From Eutreptiella sp. 'Long Island Sound 2002' (Eukaryota > Euglenozoa > Euglenophyceae > Eutreptiales > Eutreptiaceae), in assembly GCA_964036045.1 (NCBI GenBank), contig OZ038397.1:26281346-26345345 (forward strand): a stretch of 64,000 nt of DNA. The letters are read 5' to 3'. Positions 11,225 to 22,620 of the stretch are shown in pieces; within the stretch, counting starts at the first letter, position 1; every line of letters begins with the position of its first letter. Under the pieces are notes generated by a model. It searched no databases. It was not told the DNA's origin and worked only from the letters and a program-made list of their open reading frames with translations. The translations under genes were made by a program, and so were the position numbers.

Positions 11225-12796
11225 TCAACTGCTCCTACTACAACATGAAGATGATCCGGCGGGGCGTACTGACGTGCGGCCACTTCCAATCTCTGGAAGA
11301 TGTGAGGCTATTGAATGCACTGCCCAGAACCTGGAAGGGGGTATACAATCATGGCGGACGGCTCCTAAACAAAATCCCGTCGAAAGGGGAGTATGATACC
11401 CCCACGGTCCATGCACAAAACTGGACAAGGGCTCCGGCAGAGCCAGTCCCCCTTGCAACCGTGGCCGCGAGAGGATTGGTAGTGTGATTCCCCAACTGTT
11501 GGTGCCCATGGTCACGTGGTAGACTAAATTCAGCTGTCTGATCGCCGGAGTTGGGGCGTAGTATGCCTTTGATACCCATGCCGGCACCGGCAAAATCCAT
11601 GATGTTAGCATGAAGGCGCGCTCATCCATCGACAAGTGCAGCGTGGACACCACCCTTGCGCGCCGAAAGGCTTCTTGAAGTGCTGGCGCAAAAGCTTGTT
11701 CTATTGTCAACCCCCATCCCTGGTCATCTTGATGGTGTCTTATATTCCCCAAGCGTACCCCAAGATACTTAACGAAGTTTTTGACGTCCACCCCAATCTT
11801 TTCAAAGCACTTTGCCCACGCTTGTCCTCCACAATTTCGAACTATCGCTGCTGTTTTGTCCAGGTTAACCTTCAGTCCAGAAAACTGTCCAAAGCTGGAC
11901 ATCACTATCCACATTTTCCCCAACAACTGTGGGTTGGCCTGTCCGTCTAGAAAGATGATGAGGTCATCCGCATACATCATGACGGTAGGTCCCGGGTCAA
12001 GGTCTTGTAGTAGAAAGATAACAAAGGACGCCACCAGGGGGAATAACGCTGGGGAGAGTGGGTCCCCCTGCCGCGTACCCTTGCGCGGGTAGTGGTAGAT
12101 CCCCGGGACGTATCCTTTGCCCGCGGAGTACATATATGGTGCACGAAGAAGATGCGGTATCGGCTGGATGTACAGGAACGGTGTGCACATTAGACCCAGT
12201 GCCGCCGCCACCATCTCGGGTGACATCGTGGGGAATGCGTTTTTGAGGTCTACTGATAACACCGCTCCTTCCTGCAAGCCATCCCAGAGAGCCCGCGAGC
12301 CATAGACATGTTGGAGGATGCTTCTGTGACGAAGGAAGCCCGTTTGCTGTGCCGGAACGCAGTAGAGAAGTACATCCTCCAGCTGAATCGAGAGGATGTT
12401 GGTGAGCCACTTCTGTCGTGTTGTTTGCAATGCGCTGGGTCGGAGCGAATCTGGAGTCTGCATTGCCTTCGTCTTGGGGATCATAGTCACCACTGCCGAC
12501 ATCCATGTCTCCGGCATGGTACCCGTGTTGAGGAAACATTTCAGTGAGTCATGCATTTGTGGTTCGAAGACTTCTGAGAATCTCTTGAAAAACTTTGCCG
12601 AGAAGCCTTCCAGTCCTGGAGCACTGTTGCTGTTCAATCTCTTGAGACCCTCATGGACTATGTCAGGGGAAAGTTGTTTGAACAGCAGAAGACTTGCTTT
12701 GCGTAGTTGCTGTTCCACTCCTAACGCCTTGAGGTAGGTTACACAGTCTTTCCTCCATTGCCCCCGTTGGGTTGGATACTCGGTCCCAGTGTTCAA
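11225..12796 (-). pseudogene. LINE-D ORF2, reverse transcriptase domain
   Basis: A 523-codon open frame without an ATG at its start, so part of the longer ORF2. RT motifs are all visible: NSAPGLEGFSAKFF (about residues 57-70), motif A SVDLKNAFP (181-189), motif B GTRQGDPLSPALF (240-252), motif C MMYADDLIIF (273-282) with the catalytic Asp pair, GLKVNLDKTAAI, and FVKYLGVRLG. This is the polymerase for target-primed reverse transcription. The frame drifts off near its end; thumb-like sequence continues in another frame at 11349-11600. Confidence 0.9.
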
Positions 12797-13223
12797 CCAG
12801 CTCTTGGGCCACTATCTTTGCCCCGCGTACTGTGATGCCCGCTCGAGACACCAGCTGCTGGAGTTTCTTTCTTTCCTGCAGCTCTCTCATCATCCGGTAC
12901 AATTCATTTCTTCACATTCTCAAATCCCCTGATGTTTCCCCGGACGCGATCACCCCCTTGAGTTTGGAGAGGGTTTCCATGCCCGTTCTATCATGCTGTG
13001 CTTTTTCATACACCCCGACCAGGAGGTCGTAGGGTGTTGTTGCCTGTGTTGCTGCTGTTCCCAGTGATGAGAGGAACTGGTACACCGCCGGAGTGACCGA
13101 TTCCCTCGTGGAAGCACGTAAGAGTCGTAGTGCTTGTAGTTCGACCGACTGCTTCGTTTTTTGTCTTCTCTTTGATAACTGACCGCTTTTTTTTGGATGC
13201 AGCCCAGCGCATCTTCCTACCAT
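12663..13223 (-). pseudogene. LINE-D ORF2, endonuclease-RT linker (two frames)
   Basis: Two minus-strand frames (13223-12912 and 12902-12663) bridge the endonuclease and RT. They contain a basic stretch (KRRQKTKQ) and charged helical-looking sequence (YRMMRELQERKKLQQLV). No domain is recognised. They are assigned to ORF2 by position and strand only. Confidence 0.45.
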
Positions 13224-14209
13224 TGGTCTCCAGTCGACGTAATAGATTTGAGGGAGGTCTCCAGCTCTTCCATTGCCTCTGGGTCTTGGGGGATAGCTTC
13301 CGGGCAGCAGAATCTTGGGGTCGTGCCCTCTGTTTCGAGGGGGGGGGGCGTGAACTCAGCAAGGATCGCCTTGTTGTCTGAGTTGGCAGCAAACATAGGG
13401 TACACACTCGTCGCCAAGCTTAACATTTCCGATGTCGCATGGATTCGGTCAATGCGGCGTAGTCTCTGTGCATTGAGTCGCTCTCCTTCCCGAGGGTAGC
13501 CGTACGTGAAGCCCGTAGGGCATGATGACTCTTTGTCCTTGATACCCATCAGAGTTGGACAGTGGATGTCCACCCAAACATCATGCAGGCCCGCTTTCGC
13601 CAAGGCCTCTTGTTCTCTGGCACGTAAAGACGTGTCATGTTCGAACTCAAGGGGCGCAAAGGCGTCCCGATGTTTCACTATCAAATTGTTGTGATCAGCA
13701 CATAAGATTAGGTTTGGTCCATGCAACTCCTTGGCGATTTCTTTCCACTGCGACTGTCGCCGCGAGTGCTTGTGGTGGAAGTGTACCACCACTAGAGTGA
13801 TCTCCAGTGGACCACTCGACAGTGAGGCTTTCGGCGCCATGGGGGACAGTAAATGCATAGCCTCTAAGGTCCATTTGGATGTTTTCCAAGCCAGTGCCAC
13901 TCCACCCCGTCCTTCTTCATGGAGTGGCCCGTCCAGGCCGTATCCGTACTTTAACGAGCACCGTGCGCCCGCCGGACGATCCTCCGCCGTGACGAGATGG
14001 GGCTCTTGGATGGCGAAGAAATCCACCTCCAGGGACCGGAGCAGTGACCCTAAGGCATCCGAGTTTGCTTTCGCTTTCTTAGGGTTACTTTCGTTTGAAA
14101 TCCATTGACATTTTGGGATAAAACCCTGAGCGTGCTGCTCAGAGGGATGCTTGATGCAGACATCATGGTTTCTGCACCACCGCCACTCCATTGGTCGACG
14201 AAGCCTCAT
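13217..14209 (-). pseudogene. LINE-D ORF2, apurinic-like endonuclease domain
   Basis: ATG at 14209. The frame carries the exonuclease-endonuclease-phosphatase signature of LINE nickases: VDFFAIQEPHL (metal-binding Glu), GRGGVALAWK, LILCADHNN (usual GDFN position), RRIDRIHAT (usual DYI position) and AANSDNKAILAEF (usual SDH position). Several catalytic positions deviate: GDFN reads ADHN and SDH reads SDN. The enzyme would nick target DNA to prime reverse transcription. The frame closes at 13217 but protein-like sequence continues in another frame, so a frameshift separates it from the RT. Confidence 0.75.
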
Positions 14210-15767
14210 CTTCTTTCAAGTCTCGTTTTCTTTTGAGAGAGCCGATGACCTTGTCGACTTGATCGTCCAATTCCATTGCCTTGGCCATTTCGCCTGCCGT
14301 GATTAGGCCCTGTTTACGTGTTTTGGCGTCATCGGTGGTCCTGGGGCGGTCTGTGATACGCTTTTTTTGCGCCTCGTAGTCCGCCTCTGAGATCACAAAC
14401 ATTGGGGGCATTCTAGAATCCGACAAGTAGACTTTCCCAACCAGTTGTGGCACACTTTCCCCGGTCAGTCGCTATGTGGCTGTGCGCATTTCTCCAACGC
14501 TCCACCTGACGCGGTCCGCAATGTATCGGCATTGTACGGAGGGGGCAAGAGCCTCCGTGAGATCCGAGAGGTACCACCAGGGCGCCACATCCAAGATGTA
14601 TATGGTGCCCACCAGCTCCTTCTTCCACGTCGATGGGACAGTAGGCTTGGAGATGATGTCTCGGTCGAGGAACTGCCCTGTCTTCAGGTCCTTGAAAATA
14701 GCCCCAATGGCTGCCACCAGTTCACGATACCTGGTCTTCAGCAGCGAGTGTCCAGTGTCTGTGAGGCCCAGGAGTAGCTTGCTTGGTCCCAACACATGGA
14801 TTTTCACTGCTGCCTGTGATTGCAAGACGCCTGGGACCATCCACAACATCGCAAGAACTGAGGCATACAGCATGGGCGACCATGTTTCTTTGTGTGTCTT
14901 CTTTATCCGAACTTCATAAACAGCAGACATGTTCATCAAGTTGGACCCACGATACAATTCAGCTGGGTGGATCCGGAACCTTGGCTTGGATGCGAACTGC
15001 GACACCACTGCATTCACTTGCTCCTCGTTCAGCTCTGTGAAGAACAGCTTTGAGTTCCGCGGATCTGTTCCTGGAAGGAGATGGACTTCGTCAGAGTTCA
15101 AGCCGACAGCTCCCAACAGACCATTGATCAGATCGTTGTGGACGCGGATGGCGTATTGGTTATCCCGTACATCTGGCTCATTGAACACCACTTTATCGAC
15201 TTCAGCCCCAGGTGTCATAAGTCGCAAGACCTTGTACGTTGGAGGCGGCGACATGGAGTCCCGTGTACTGCTCGCTATCCAAAAATCAAATCGATCATGT
15301 GTGCGTATGTGCATGAGAGACCTGTCTGCCATTTGCAGCTTGTCACACCCAAACGGTAGGTTGGAGTTCAGGGCGAGCGCTCGATTGAAAAACGATGGTT
15401 TGTCATCTTCATCGCTAACAGGCTCAAGCAAGAAGGCAATAAAGCGTCCCAGCATAGGCAAGTCGGTAAGCAGCCTCTTGATTGCATTCTGAATGTTGTC
15501 GTATTCTGTCATTTCCCCAACGAGCACAAGGTTGGGGCGACTGCCATAAAAGACGGCAGCTAGTTTGTCGGACGAGTCGCAGTCCTTGAAGAGGTCGAAC
15601 GACAGGGAGGCAGCCTCTGTAACTCCACTCGTCAGCACCACTTCGTCCTGGATGATGTAGTCGGCGTCATCGATGGCTGCCATACACGCCAATTGTCCAG
15701 CGTTGGCAGGGACGATGACCTCCTCGCGTGGTGTGGCCTGACGGGCCTGGGTGTCCCAGACACTCAT
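14163..15767 (-). pseudogene. LINE-D ORF1 protein, one in-frame TAG
   Basis: ATG at 15767; an upstream in-frame TGA supports this start. The frame runs 431 codons to a TAG at 14472-14474 (ACA TAG CGA) and continues in the same frame to a TGA at 14163, about 535 codons in all. The residues beyond the stop (VPQLVGKVYLSDSR, then a basic/acidic tail KRKRDLKEDEA) look like ordinary protein, so the TAG is probably a late mutation. No known domain is recognised and no Cys knuckle is visible. Its position suggests the nucleic-acid-binding or chaperone role usual for LINE ORF1. The end overlaps the ORF2 start by 47 bp. Confidence 0.65.
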
Positions 15768-15833
15768 GCGGCCGGGGGACAGGGAGGTGAGTTCGGCGGC
15801 AGTTTGTCAAGGCCGGGCATGGACAAAAAGACA

Positions 15834-17015
15834 CCTAGGGGGTCCCCACCGCTTCAGAGCGGGGGGCATCAGCGGAGGTGGCCAACAAGTGGGCAAGGTG
15901 GCTACATAACCCCTGCCGCCTAGGGGCTCCCCACCGCTTCAGAGCGGGGGGCAGAATCAGAGGTGGCCCACAAGTGGGCAAGGTGGCTTCATAACCCCTG
16001 CCGCGTGGGGGTTCCCCACCGCTTCGGAGCAGTGGGCAGCATCAGAGGTGGCGCACAAGCGGGCACGGTGGCTACATTACCCCTTCCGCCAAGGGGTCCC
16101 GACTGCTTCGGAGCGGGCGGCAGCATCAGACGTGGCCCACAAGTGGGCAGAGTGGCTACATGACCCCTACCGCCTCGGGGATCCCCACCGCTTCAGAGCG
16201 GGGGGCAGGATCAAAGGTGGCCCATAAGTGGGCAAGGTGGCTACATAACCCCTGCAGCCTAGGGTGTCCCCACCGCTTAAGAGCGAGGGGCAGAATCAAA
16301 GGTGGCCCAAAATTGGGCAGGGTCTCTACACAACCCCTGCCGCCTAGGGTGTCCCCACCGGTTCAGAGCGGCAGGCAGAATCACAGGTGGCCCACAAGTG
16401 GGCAAGGTGGCTACAGAACCCCTGCCGCCTAGGGGCTCCCCACCCCTTCAGAGTGGGGGGCAGCATCACAGGTGGCCCACAAGTGGGCAGGGTGGCTACA
16501 TAACCCCTGCCGCCTGGGGGGGTCCCCACCGCTTCAGAGCGGGGGGCAGCATCAGAGTTGGCCCACAAGTGGGCAAGGAGGCTACATAACCCCTGCCGCC
16601 GGGGGGGGGGGTCCCCACAGCTTCAAAGCGTAGGGCAGAATCAGAGGTGGCCCAAAATTGGGCAGGGTCGCTACATAACCCCTGCCGCCTTGGGGGTCCC
16701 CACCGCTTCAGAGCGGGGGGCAGCATCAAAGGTGACCCACAAGTGGGCAAGGTGGCTACATAAACCCTACCGCCTAGGAGGTCCCCACCGCTTCAGAGCG
16801 CGGGGCAGAATCAGAGGTGGCCCAGAAGTGGGCAAGGTGGTTACATAACCCCTGCCGCCTAGGGGGTCCCCACCGCTTCAGAGCGAGGGGTAGGATCAGA
16901 GGTGGCCCACAAATGTGCAAGGTGGCTACATAACCCCTGCCGCCTAGGGGGTCCCCACCGCTTCAGAGCGGGGGGTAGCATCAGACAGAGGTGGCCCACA
17001 GGTGGGCACATTGCG
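15834..17015 (+). repeat. 85-bp satellite, block 3
   Basis: The homogeneous subtype resumes at CCTAGGGGG and continues for about 14 units. It is in the same orientation and subtype as the array ending at 7810, with about 24 bp of one unit missing between the two edges. Confidence 0.9.
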
Positions 17016-17029
17016 TACAGGCATGCATT

Positions 17030-17400
17030 TTCAGTAAAATTGGTAATTCTTTCTTTGCGGTAAGGTCGTGTAATTTTTTTTATTTCTGCGGTAAACGCGT
17101 GCAGGAAAAAATTGTCACATCGTGGTATTCTTTTTTTTTTTCGGCAAGTCGTGTGATTTTTGTTTGCGGTAAATGCGTGGAACAAAAAAATTGTCACGTC
17201 GTGCAATTTTTTTTTGCCCTAAGTCGTTAATTTTTTTGGCGGTAAATGCGTGTAACAGAGAAGTCATCACGTCGAGTAGTTTTTTTTTGCGCTAAATGCG
17301 TGTGACGGGCTTGCACGACTTACCGCAAAAAAAATTGCACGACTAGACAATTTTTTTGTTACACGCATTTACCGCAAAAAAAAATACACGATTTCAACTA
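17030..17400. repeat. T-rich repeat with foldback (inverted) arm
   Basis: Degenerate units containing TTTTGCGGTAAATGCGTG and TTGTCACGTCGTGCAATTT recur at about 17088, 17166, 17240 and 17289. An inverted arm at about 17311-17386 is a close reverse complement of 17157-17230. The two arms (about 75 bp each, about 80 bp apart) could form a long hairpin, as in foldback elements or MITEs. Confidence 0.75.
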
Positions 17401-18540
17401 ACACCTGTTGTCTCCAGTTTCTGACCATTGCTGATCCTACCCATAGCATTTGCTAAACTCATGTGCCAATGCAGTTCCAAGAGAAACCCTGTGCACTCTT
17501 TGTGAATTCTGCACCGCAATGCAACCTGCACCGAAAGAATAATGCAACAGTCACCCCACACAAATCATGTCATGGCTTGATACCCCAATAATCTCATCTG
17601 CGGGTGACCGGCAGTAGTTGCTTTGCTCCATATCCTCCACACTCAGGTTGCATTGTTCGCAAAATGTGATCATCTTGAAATTAGCAAGTAATATTTTTGC
17701 CGTAGTGGTGTGCACACAACACGGAGTTGGTATCTGTGTGCCTGCTTTGTGAGACAATCAATTACCCACACCCGGCGATCCAATGATCAAATGAAGCGTC
17801 AAAAAGGGTGTGATTGCCAAATCGCCATATGCCTGGTTTCATCTGCACGAGACATAGGACAAGAAATGACGAAAGCCCAAATACAATCCGCACATTCCAT
17901 CATAGCTTCCATGCAACACCACAGCGGTTTCACTCAGACAGATTTCTTTGGAAAGAGGCAAATTTTCGTAATCTTGCCGGAATGAAATTCTTTCTTCTGA
18001 AAAAAATTCCCCCTGGCCCCCTTGGAGACGAATGGGTTGGGATGAGACATCATGGGGTGGGGTTTGGCGTGAAACCTTCACAATAATGGATATATCCTCT
18101 TGCATGAACATTTCCCCAGTACAACAGCAAATCCTCCTTGTTTTACGCCATCAAAATGGTTTGTCTGATTGTCTGATTGTCATTTTGAACATGGCAACAA
18201 AACAGTAATTGTGTACCAGGCACATGAATTCTCATGGATCCTTGTAACATATCATGGTGGCGGCATTGGTGGCATGGTTGTGTATAAGATCTTCGAAGGA
18301 GGATATTTTCTCAAACATATCCACTTGAAAGCACTGGCACACAACTGACAGTTTGGGCACTATCTGATTGAATATGAAAAAGCCGACCACTTGCTGGTCG
18401 TCAATCTTGCAACCATGGTGAACCTACCACCGGGGGAATAATTTGAGGGGGGGGGTTTTGGGAAGGCTCAAATTAGGTGGGGGGGGATTTGGAACTGGTC
18501 CTTGGAAATGAAGGAAAAATTTGGTATAAGGTCCCTTGCT
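17401..18540. other. AT-richer segment, no gene recognised
   Basis: Several frames of 60-90 codons exist on both strands, but none has recognisable motifs and they overlap one another. A G-run with short inverted matches lies near 18450-18490. I see no gene I can support. Confidence 0.4.
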
Positions 18541-18715
18541 GTTGCTTCCTTCCTGGGGGATGGCTGCTGTTATTTCCCGGTGGCCTCCGAATGGCTGCTG
18601 ACATTTCCTGATGGCCTCTAGATGGTTGCTGTTCCTTCCTGGTGGCCTCTGGGAGGTTGCTGTTATTTCCTGGTGGGCTTTGGATGGTTGTTGTTAGTGG
18701 GAGATTGCCACGCCC
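18541..18715. repeat. 31-bp tandem repeat, about five units
   Basis: Units of the type TGGCTGCTGTTATTTCC followed by TGGTGGCCTC recur at about 18561, 18592, 18623, 18654 and 18685. On the minus strand this yields a Pro/Asn/Gln-rich frame that is a by-product of the repeat. Confidence 0.8.
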
Positions 18716-19210
18716 ATAGGCTTCCCAGTTTGCATGAGGCACAATGACTGTGGGCTGAAAAACACAGTGGTGTGAAGACTGCGCACAGCCCCCGCTTGAC
18801 CACTGTCCATCTGCCCACAACTCTCCTTCTGCTGTGAACATCGGCGGTCTTGAGGACCTACAGAGAACGCAGTGTTAGTTGACACCACGTCTGATCGATG
18901 TTGCGCATTCACACTGCATGCAGCGCACAGAAAACCCACCCCTCCTGGAGCCCATGCGTGGTGCACACATTTTGACACATCGCATCCCCAAGATTGAAGG
19001 AAATTATTTAGTACGAGGTACGGCTTCCAAATTTTTCCACATCAAATTTGTCCCTTCTAAAATTCTATTGCCTTTGGCAGTGCACCTCGAGGAGAGGCTG
19101 GCAGTCAGCCAATCAGTCAGTTAGACAGACCAGCAGTCAGTTAGACAGAAACACACAGTTTGGGTTTTTTGTCAGTGGCAGGCACGGGTCCAAGCAGTGG
19201 GGAAACCCAT
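18716..19210. other. Spacer, nothing recognised
   Basis: No gene is supported. There is a short tandem CAGTCAGTTAGACAGA at about 19116-19150. Confidence 0.4.
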
Positions 19211-19214
19211 TGGT

Positions 19215-19395
19215 CTCAGGACAAGCAGTGGCCCAATAGTAATGCAGGCAACTGTAGACTTTTTGGTCGGTGGTTCGAACCCCGGTCGGGCGAAATTGGC
19301 GGCAGCGCTAGCGTCGGTAGTCAACCCACCAGGAATCGAATCGCCGACCTATAATTCTGCAGTCGGGTGCGTTACCATTCGACCGGGGTTGGATG
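19215..19395. other. Pair of convergent tRNA-like sequences (possible SINE heads)
   Basis: On the plus strand, TGGCCCAATAGTAATGC (A-box-like), ACTGTAGA (Tyr-anticodon-loop-like) and GGTTCGAACCCC (B-box-like) occur in tRNA order at about 19229-19283. On the minus strand, about 19395 to 19325, CGAATGGTAACGC, ACTGCAGA and GATTCGATTCC follow the same order. Neither folds into a convincing cloverleaf: anticodon and T stems mispair. These look like tRNA-derived relics with internal RNA polymerase III promoter motifs, not functional tRNAs. Confidence 0.4.
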
Positions 19396-19593
19396 TGACA
19401 ATATCATGCCTCCCCACTGCTTGGAGCCTTCTGATCAAAAACTTTTGGCCCCCCCCATCCCCCCCCCCTCAAAAAAGTGATATCCAGTTTTAGGGGATAG
19501 AGGCCTGAGAATCAAAAACTGTATTGGGGGCACGGGGGCCGCCGCCAGCCAATGTGTGACCCCGAGGGGTGTTCGACAATGTGGGACGCTGTA

Positions 19594-19616
19594 GGGGGGG
19601 GGGGACCCCCCCCCCC
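19594..19616. repeat. G11-A-C11 perfect inverted homopolymer
   Basis: Eleven G, one A, eleven C in a row, a perfect hairpin at the edge of the satellite restart. It could be an assembly or replication-slippage product. Confidence 0.8.
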
Positions 19617-19633
19617 TTCGTTGACCCAAACCC

Positions 19634-20675
19634 AGCAGAGCGGGGGACAGAATCAGACGTGGCCCAAAAGTGGGCAAGGTGGCTAAATAACCCCTGCCGC
19701 CTGGGGGATCCCCTCCGCTTCACAGCGGGGGGCAGAATCATAGGTGGCCCACAAGTGGGCAAGGTGGCTACATAACCCCTGCCGCCTGGGGGGTCCCGGG
19801 TCCCCACCGCTTCACAGCGGGGGACAGAATCATAGGTGGCCCACAAGTGGGCAAGGTGGCTACAAAACCCGTGCCGCCTGGGGGGTCCCCACCGCTTCAG
19901 AGCGGGGGACTGATTCAGAGGTGGCCCACAAGTGGGCAAGGTGGCTACATAACCCGTGCCGCCTGGGGGATCCCCACCGCTTCAGAGCGGGGGACAGAAT
20001 CAGAAGTGGCCCACAAGTGGGCAAGGTGGCTACATAACCCCTGCCGCCTGGGGTGTCCCCACCACTTCAGAGCGGGGGACAGAATCAGAGGTGGCCCACA
20101 AGTGGGCAAGGTGGCTACGTAACCCCTGCCGCCTGGGGGATCCCCTCCGCTTCACAGCGGGGGGCAGAATCAGAGGTGGCCCACAAGTGGGCAAGGTGGC
20201 TACATAACCCCTGCCGCCTGGGGGGTCCCCACCTCTTCAGAGCGGGGGACAGAATCAGAGGTGGCCCACAAGTGGGCAAGGTGGCTACATAACCCGTGCC
20301 GCCTGGGGGGTCCCCACCGCTTCAGAGCGGGGGACAAAATCAGAGGTGGCCCACAAGTGGGCAAGGTGGCTACATAACCTGTGCCGCCTGGGGGATCCCC
20401 ACCGCTTCAGAGCGGGGGACAGAATCAGAAGTGGCCCACAAGTGGGCAAGGTGGCTACATAACCTCTGCCGCCCGGGGGATCCCCACCGCTTCAGAGTGG
20501 GGGGCGGAATCAGAGGTGGCCCACAAGTGGGCAAGGTGGCTACATAACCCCTACCGCCTGGGGTGTCCCCACCACTTCGGAGCGGGGGACAGAATCAGAG
20601 GTGGCCCACAAGTGGGCAAGGTGCCCACATAACCCCTGTAGCCTGGGGGGTCCCCACCACTTCAAAGCTGGGGAC
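19634..20675 (+). repeat. 85-bp satellite, block 4
   Basis: About twelve highly homogeneous units; exact 85-bp spacing is seen at 20165, 20250 and 20335. The subtype has GGGGGACAGAATCAGAGGTG. It ends near 20675 after GCTGGGGACC. Confidence 0.92.
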
Positions 20676-21664
20676 CTTAACAAAAAAAAATCACGTCCCA
20701 TAACGACCGCCCTGGCTAACGCTCAAACAGGCTCCCATCAGCCAAGGTCCGACCTGGAGGCCGGGTCAAGGTCAAAATCCTTTTTTGTGCCTTTCAGCCA
20801 TTTTTGAATTCTCCACCAAATTCTGAGTATTTTGAGTACAGACACACAGGGTTGAACAAAAAAATTTCCCCCTGCTCTATGCCTAAAACAAAATCTCCGG
20901 CGCCTCTGGCGCCGACAAAGCACATTGTTCCGTACGACAATTTTGGGGTCCGTAGAGTCCCCCCCCTTTGGGGTCGGGTCCCGACCGGGAGCAGCCCCCG
21001 TCATTGGGGGATTGTTTTATTGAGCAAAATAATGATTTTACAAGGTGTTGGACATCAAATATCATGCCTTGGGGTATGCTACGCGAATGACCCCACAAAA
21101 GGGGGGTATACGACGCCCGCGCCTGCGCTTGATCTAACAACCTCTCTTCGAGGTGATCCCCCCCCCCCCCGGTAGCGTTGATGTACCTGGTAACACGGTG
21201 AACATGTTGCCAAGGGGCTGCAGTACCACCATGGGGGTTGTCTCTATGTCCTTTTTGTAAAGGAGGGTGAACATCTTGTGTACCAATGTGACCTTCACAT
21301 CTTTGAAAAGTTCTAACAATTGTATCGGTGTCTTTGTGGATTGCTGGGCAGCGGGCTTATGGTCTAGGTGTCCACTTCTCTTTCTGCAATGGCATCTATC
21401 AAGCGCCACTGTGAGAACTTGTCCAGGAGGACACCCATAAGTGGAAGCAGTGGCTGCATCCTCCTGGTGTGTGGCTTCAAGTCGCTGCTGCACACTTCCC
21501 TTTCGCAGGCCGTTTCCACCCCGTTTCCCAAATCCACTCTGCCATGGAGAACGCTAGGTATAGGGCCAAAATCATTCTGCACCTGGTCTATGTTGCATGG
21601 AGAGGGTGAAGTGGTGCACCAACACACAAGAGTTGCTGGGACTACAGATGTTATGCGGTTTGGT
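20676..21664. other. Spacer with a possible minus-strand coding remnant
   Basis: The first 500 bp are AT-richer with small hairpins (for example GGCGCC-TCT-GGCGCC near 20900). On the minus strand, about 21640-21134, two adjacent frames read protein-like (LDKFSQWRLIDAIAERE, then PIQLLELFKDVKVTLVHKMF). This could be a decayed gene or exon. No family is recognised. Confidence 0.35.
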
Positions 21665-21898
21665 TTGGTATGGTATGGGATGGTATGGTATGGTATGGTA
21701 TGGGATGGTATGGTATGGTATGGTATGGTATGGTGTGGTGTGGTATGGTATGGTATGGTATGGTATGGTATGGTATGGTATGGTATGGTATGGTATGGTA
21801 TGGTATGGTATGGTATGGTATGGTATGGTATGGTATGGTATGGTATGGTATGGTATGGTATGGTATGGTATGTTGTTGTTGTTGTTGTTGTTGTTGTG
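21665..21898 (+). repeat. (TATGG)n(TTG)n composite microsatellite, copy 1
   Basis: About 41 TATGG pentamers with a few variant pentamers, followed directly by about nine TTG triplets (21871-21898). Any frame through it encodes WYGMV (plus) or YHTIP (minus) pentapeptide runs, which I regard as non-coding. Confidence 0.95.
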
Positions 21899-22620
21899 GA
21901 GGCACCCAGCACGTGCCGGCGTCCGGCTTGGCCGTTAAAACCCGGTGGCGTCCCCTAGGCTCGTGGGCCCCTTCGAGGAAGAACCTCGGATTCGCCGGGG
22001 GGGACTCCGCTATATGGTATGGTATGGTATGGTATGGTATGGTATGGTATGGTATGGTATGGTATGGTATGGTATGGTATGGTATGGTATGGTGTGGTAT
22101 GTTGGTGTTGTTGTTGTTGTTGTGGCACCCAGCACGTGCCGGCGGGAGAAATTGCCAGACACGCTCTCCGTGGGCAAGGCGCAAGGGAGCAGTCGGCCGG
22201 CGTCACGCTGGCCGGGCGTGTGCCGACAACGACCGAGGGGGGGGGGGGGGTTCCGCCTTCTGTCTGGAGGGGAAGGGGGCGCGCGTCGCTGTGAGAGGGA
22301 CCACCTGTCCGTGTGACCATGGTTCCCTCCCTCGCCGTGGGGGGCGGGCGTGCGCACCTGTGCGAAACGGAGGCGGGACGGGGGGCGGAATGGAGGGACC
22401 ACCTGTCCGGGGACCTGCGGGGCCCCGGTTCCCCTTGCTTCCAGCCGCCACTCCCCCGCGACAGGGGAGGGGGCTACGTCCCGTGCGGAGGTGGAGTAAG
22501 GGGGTGGAGGGGGCGGGGACTATGTATGGGCTATTATCTGGTGCCTGTCCCTGTGTCCCGTGTGCGGGAGGCCGCGCGGCACGGCCGGCGGGGGGGTCCA
22601 GGCCTGGGCCGGGCGCGTGG
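21899..22620 (+). repeat. Composite microsatellite copy 2 with conserved flanks, and downstream GC-rich module (M1)
   Basis: The left flank contains CCCCTTCGAGGAAGAACCTC and GGATTCGCCGGGGGGGACTC. TATGG (22013-22100) and TTG (to 22122) tracts follow, then a right flank with CACCCAGCACGTGCCGGCGG, GAGCAGTCGGCCGGCGTCAC and CGACCGAGGGGG. The same flanks bracket the tracts at 32139, 43527 and 47756. From 22240 the sequence matches 45950-46200 (GGACCACCTGT, CCTGCGGGGCCCC). Confidence 0.85.

Larger units (their letters stand above)
8505..15833 (-). mobile_element. LINE-D: non-LTR retrotransposon, nearly full length, degenerate
   Basis: Read on the minus strand: ORF1 (15767 to 14163), then ORF2 with endonuclease, RT, zinc knuckle and RNase H, ending near 8505. 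The domain order ORF1-APE-RT-zinc knuckle-RNase H is typical of LINEs with an apurinic-like endonuclease and RNase H (the broad I/R1-type superfamily; exact clade not determined). The element and its trailing spacer sit inside the 85-bp satellite. Several frameshifts and at least two in-frame stops make it non-autonomous. Confidence 0.85.

Noticed and set aside
17401-18111. Overlapping 90-codon frames on both strands near 17.8-18.1 kb
   Set aside because: No motif, no homologous copy in the window and mutual overlap; not enough to call a gene.
19215-19395. Functional tRNA-Tyr or tRNA-Cys
   Set aside because: Anticodon-loop words are present, but acceptor, anticodon and T stems do not pair.
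1960-20675. Many 60-150 codon frames in the 85-bp satellite
   Set aside because: They are staggered copies of the same peptide caused by a period not divisible by three, on both strands.
21665-22122. WYGMV / YHTIP pentapeptide proteins
   Set aside because: A pure product of TATGG repetition; tract length differs between loci and no conserved coding context exists.
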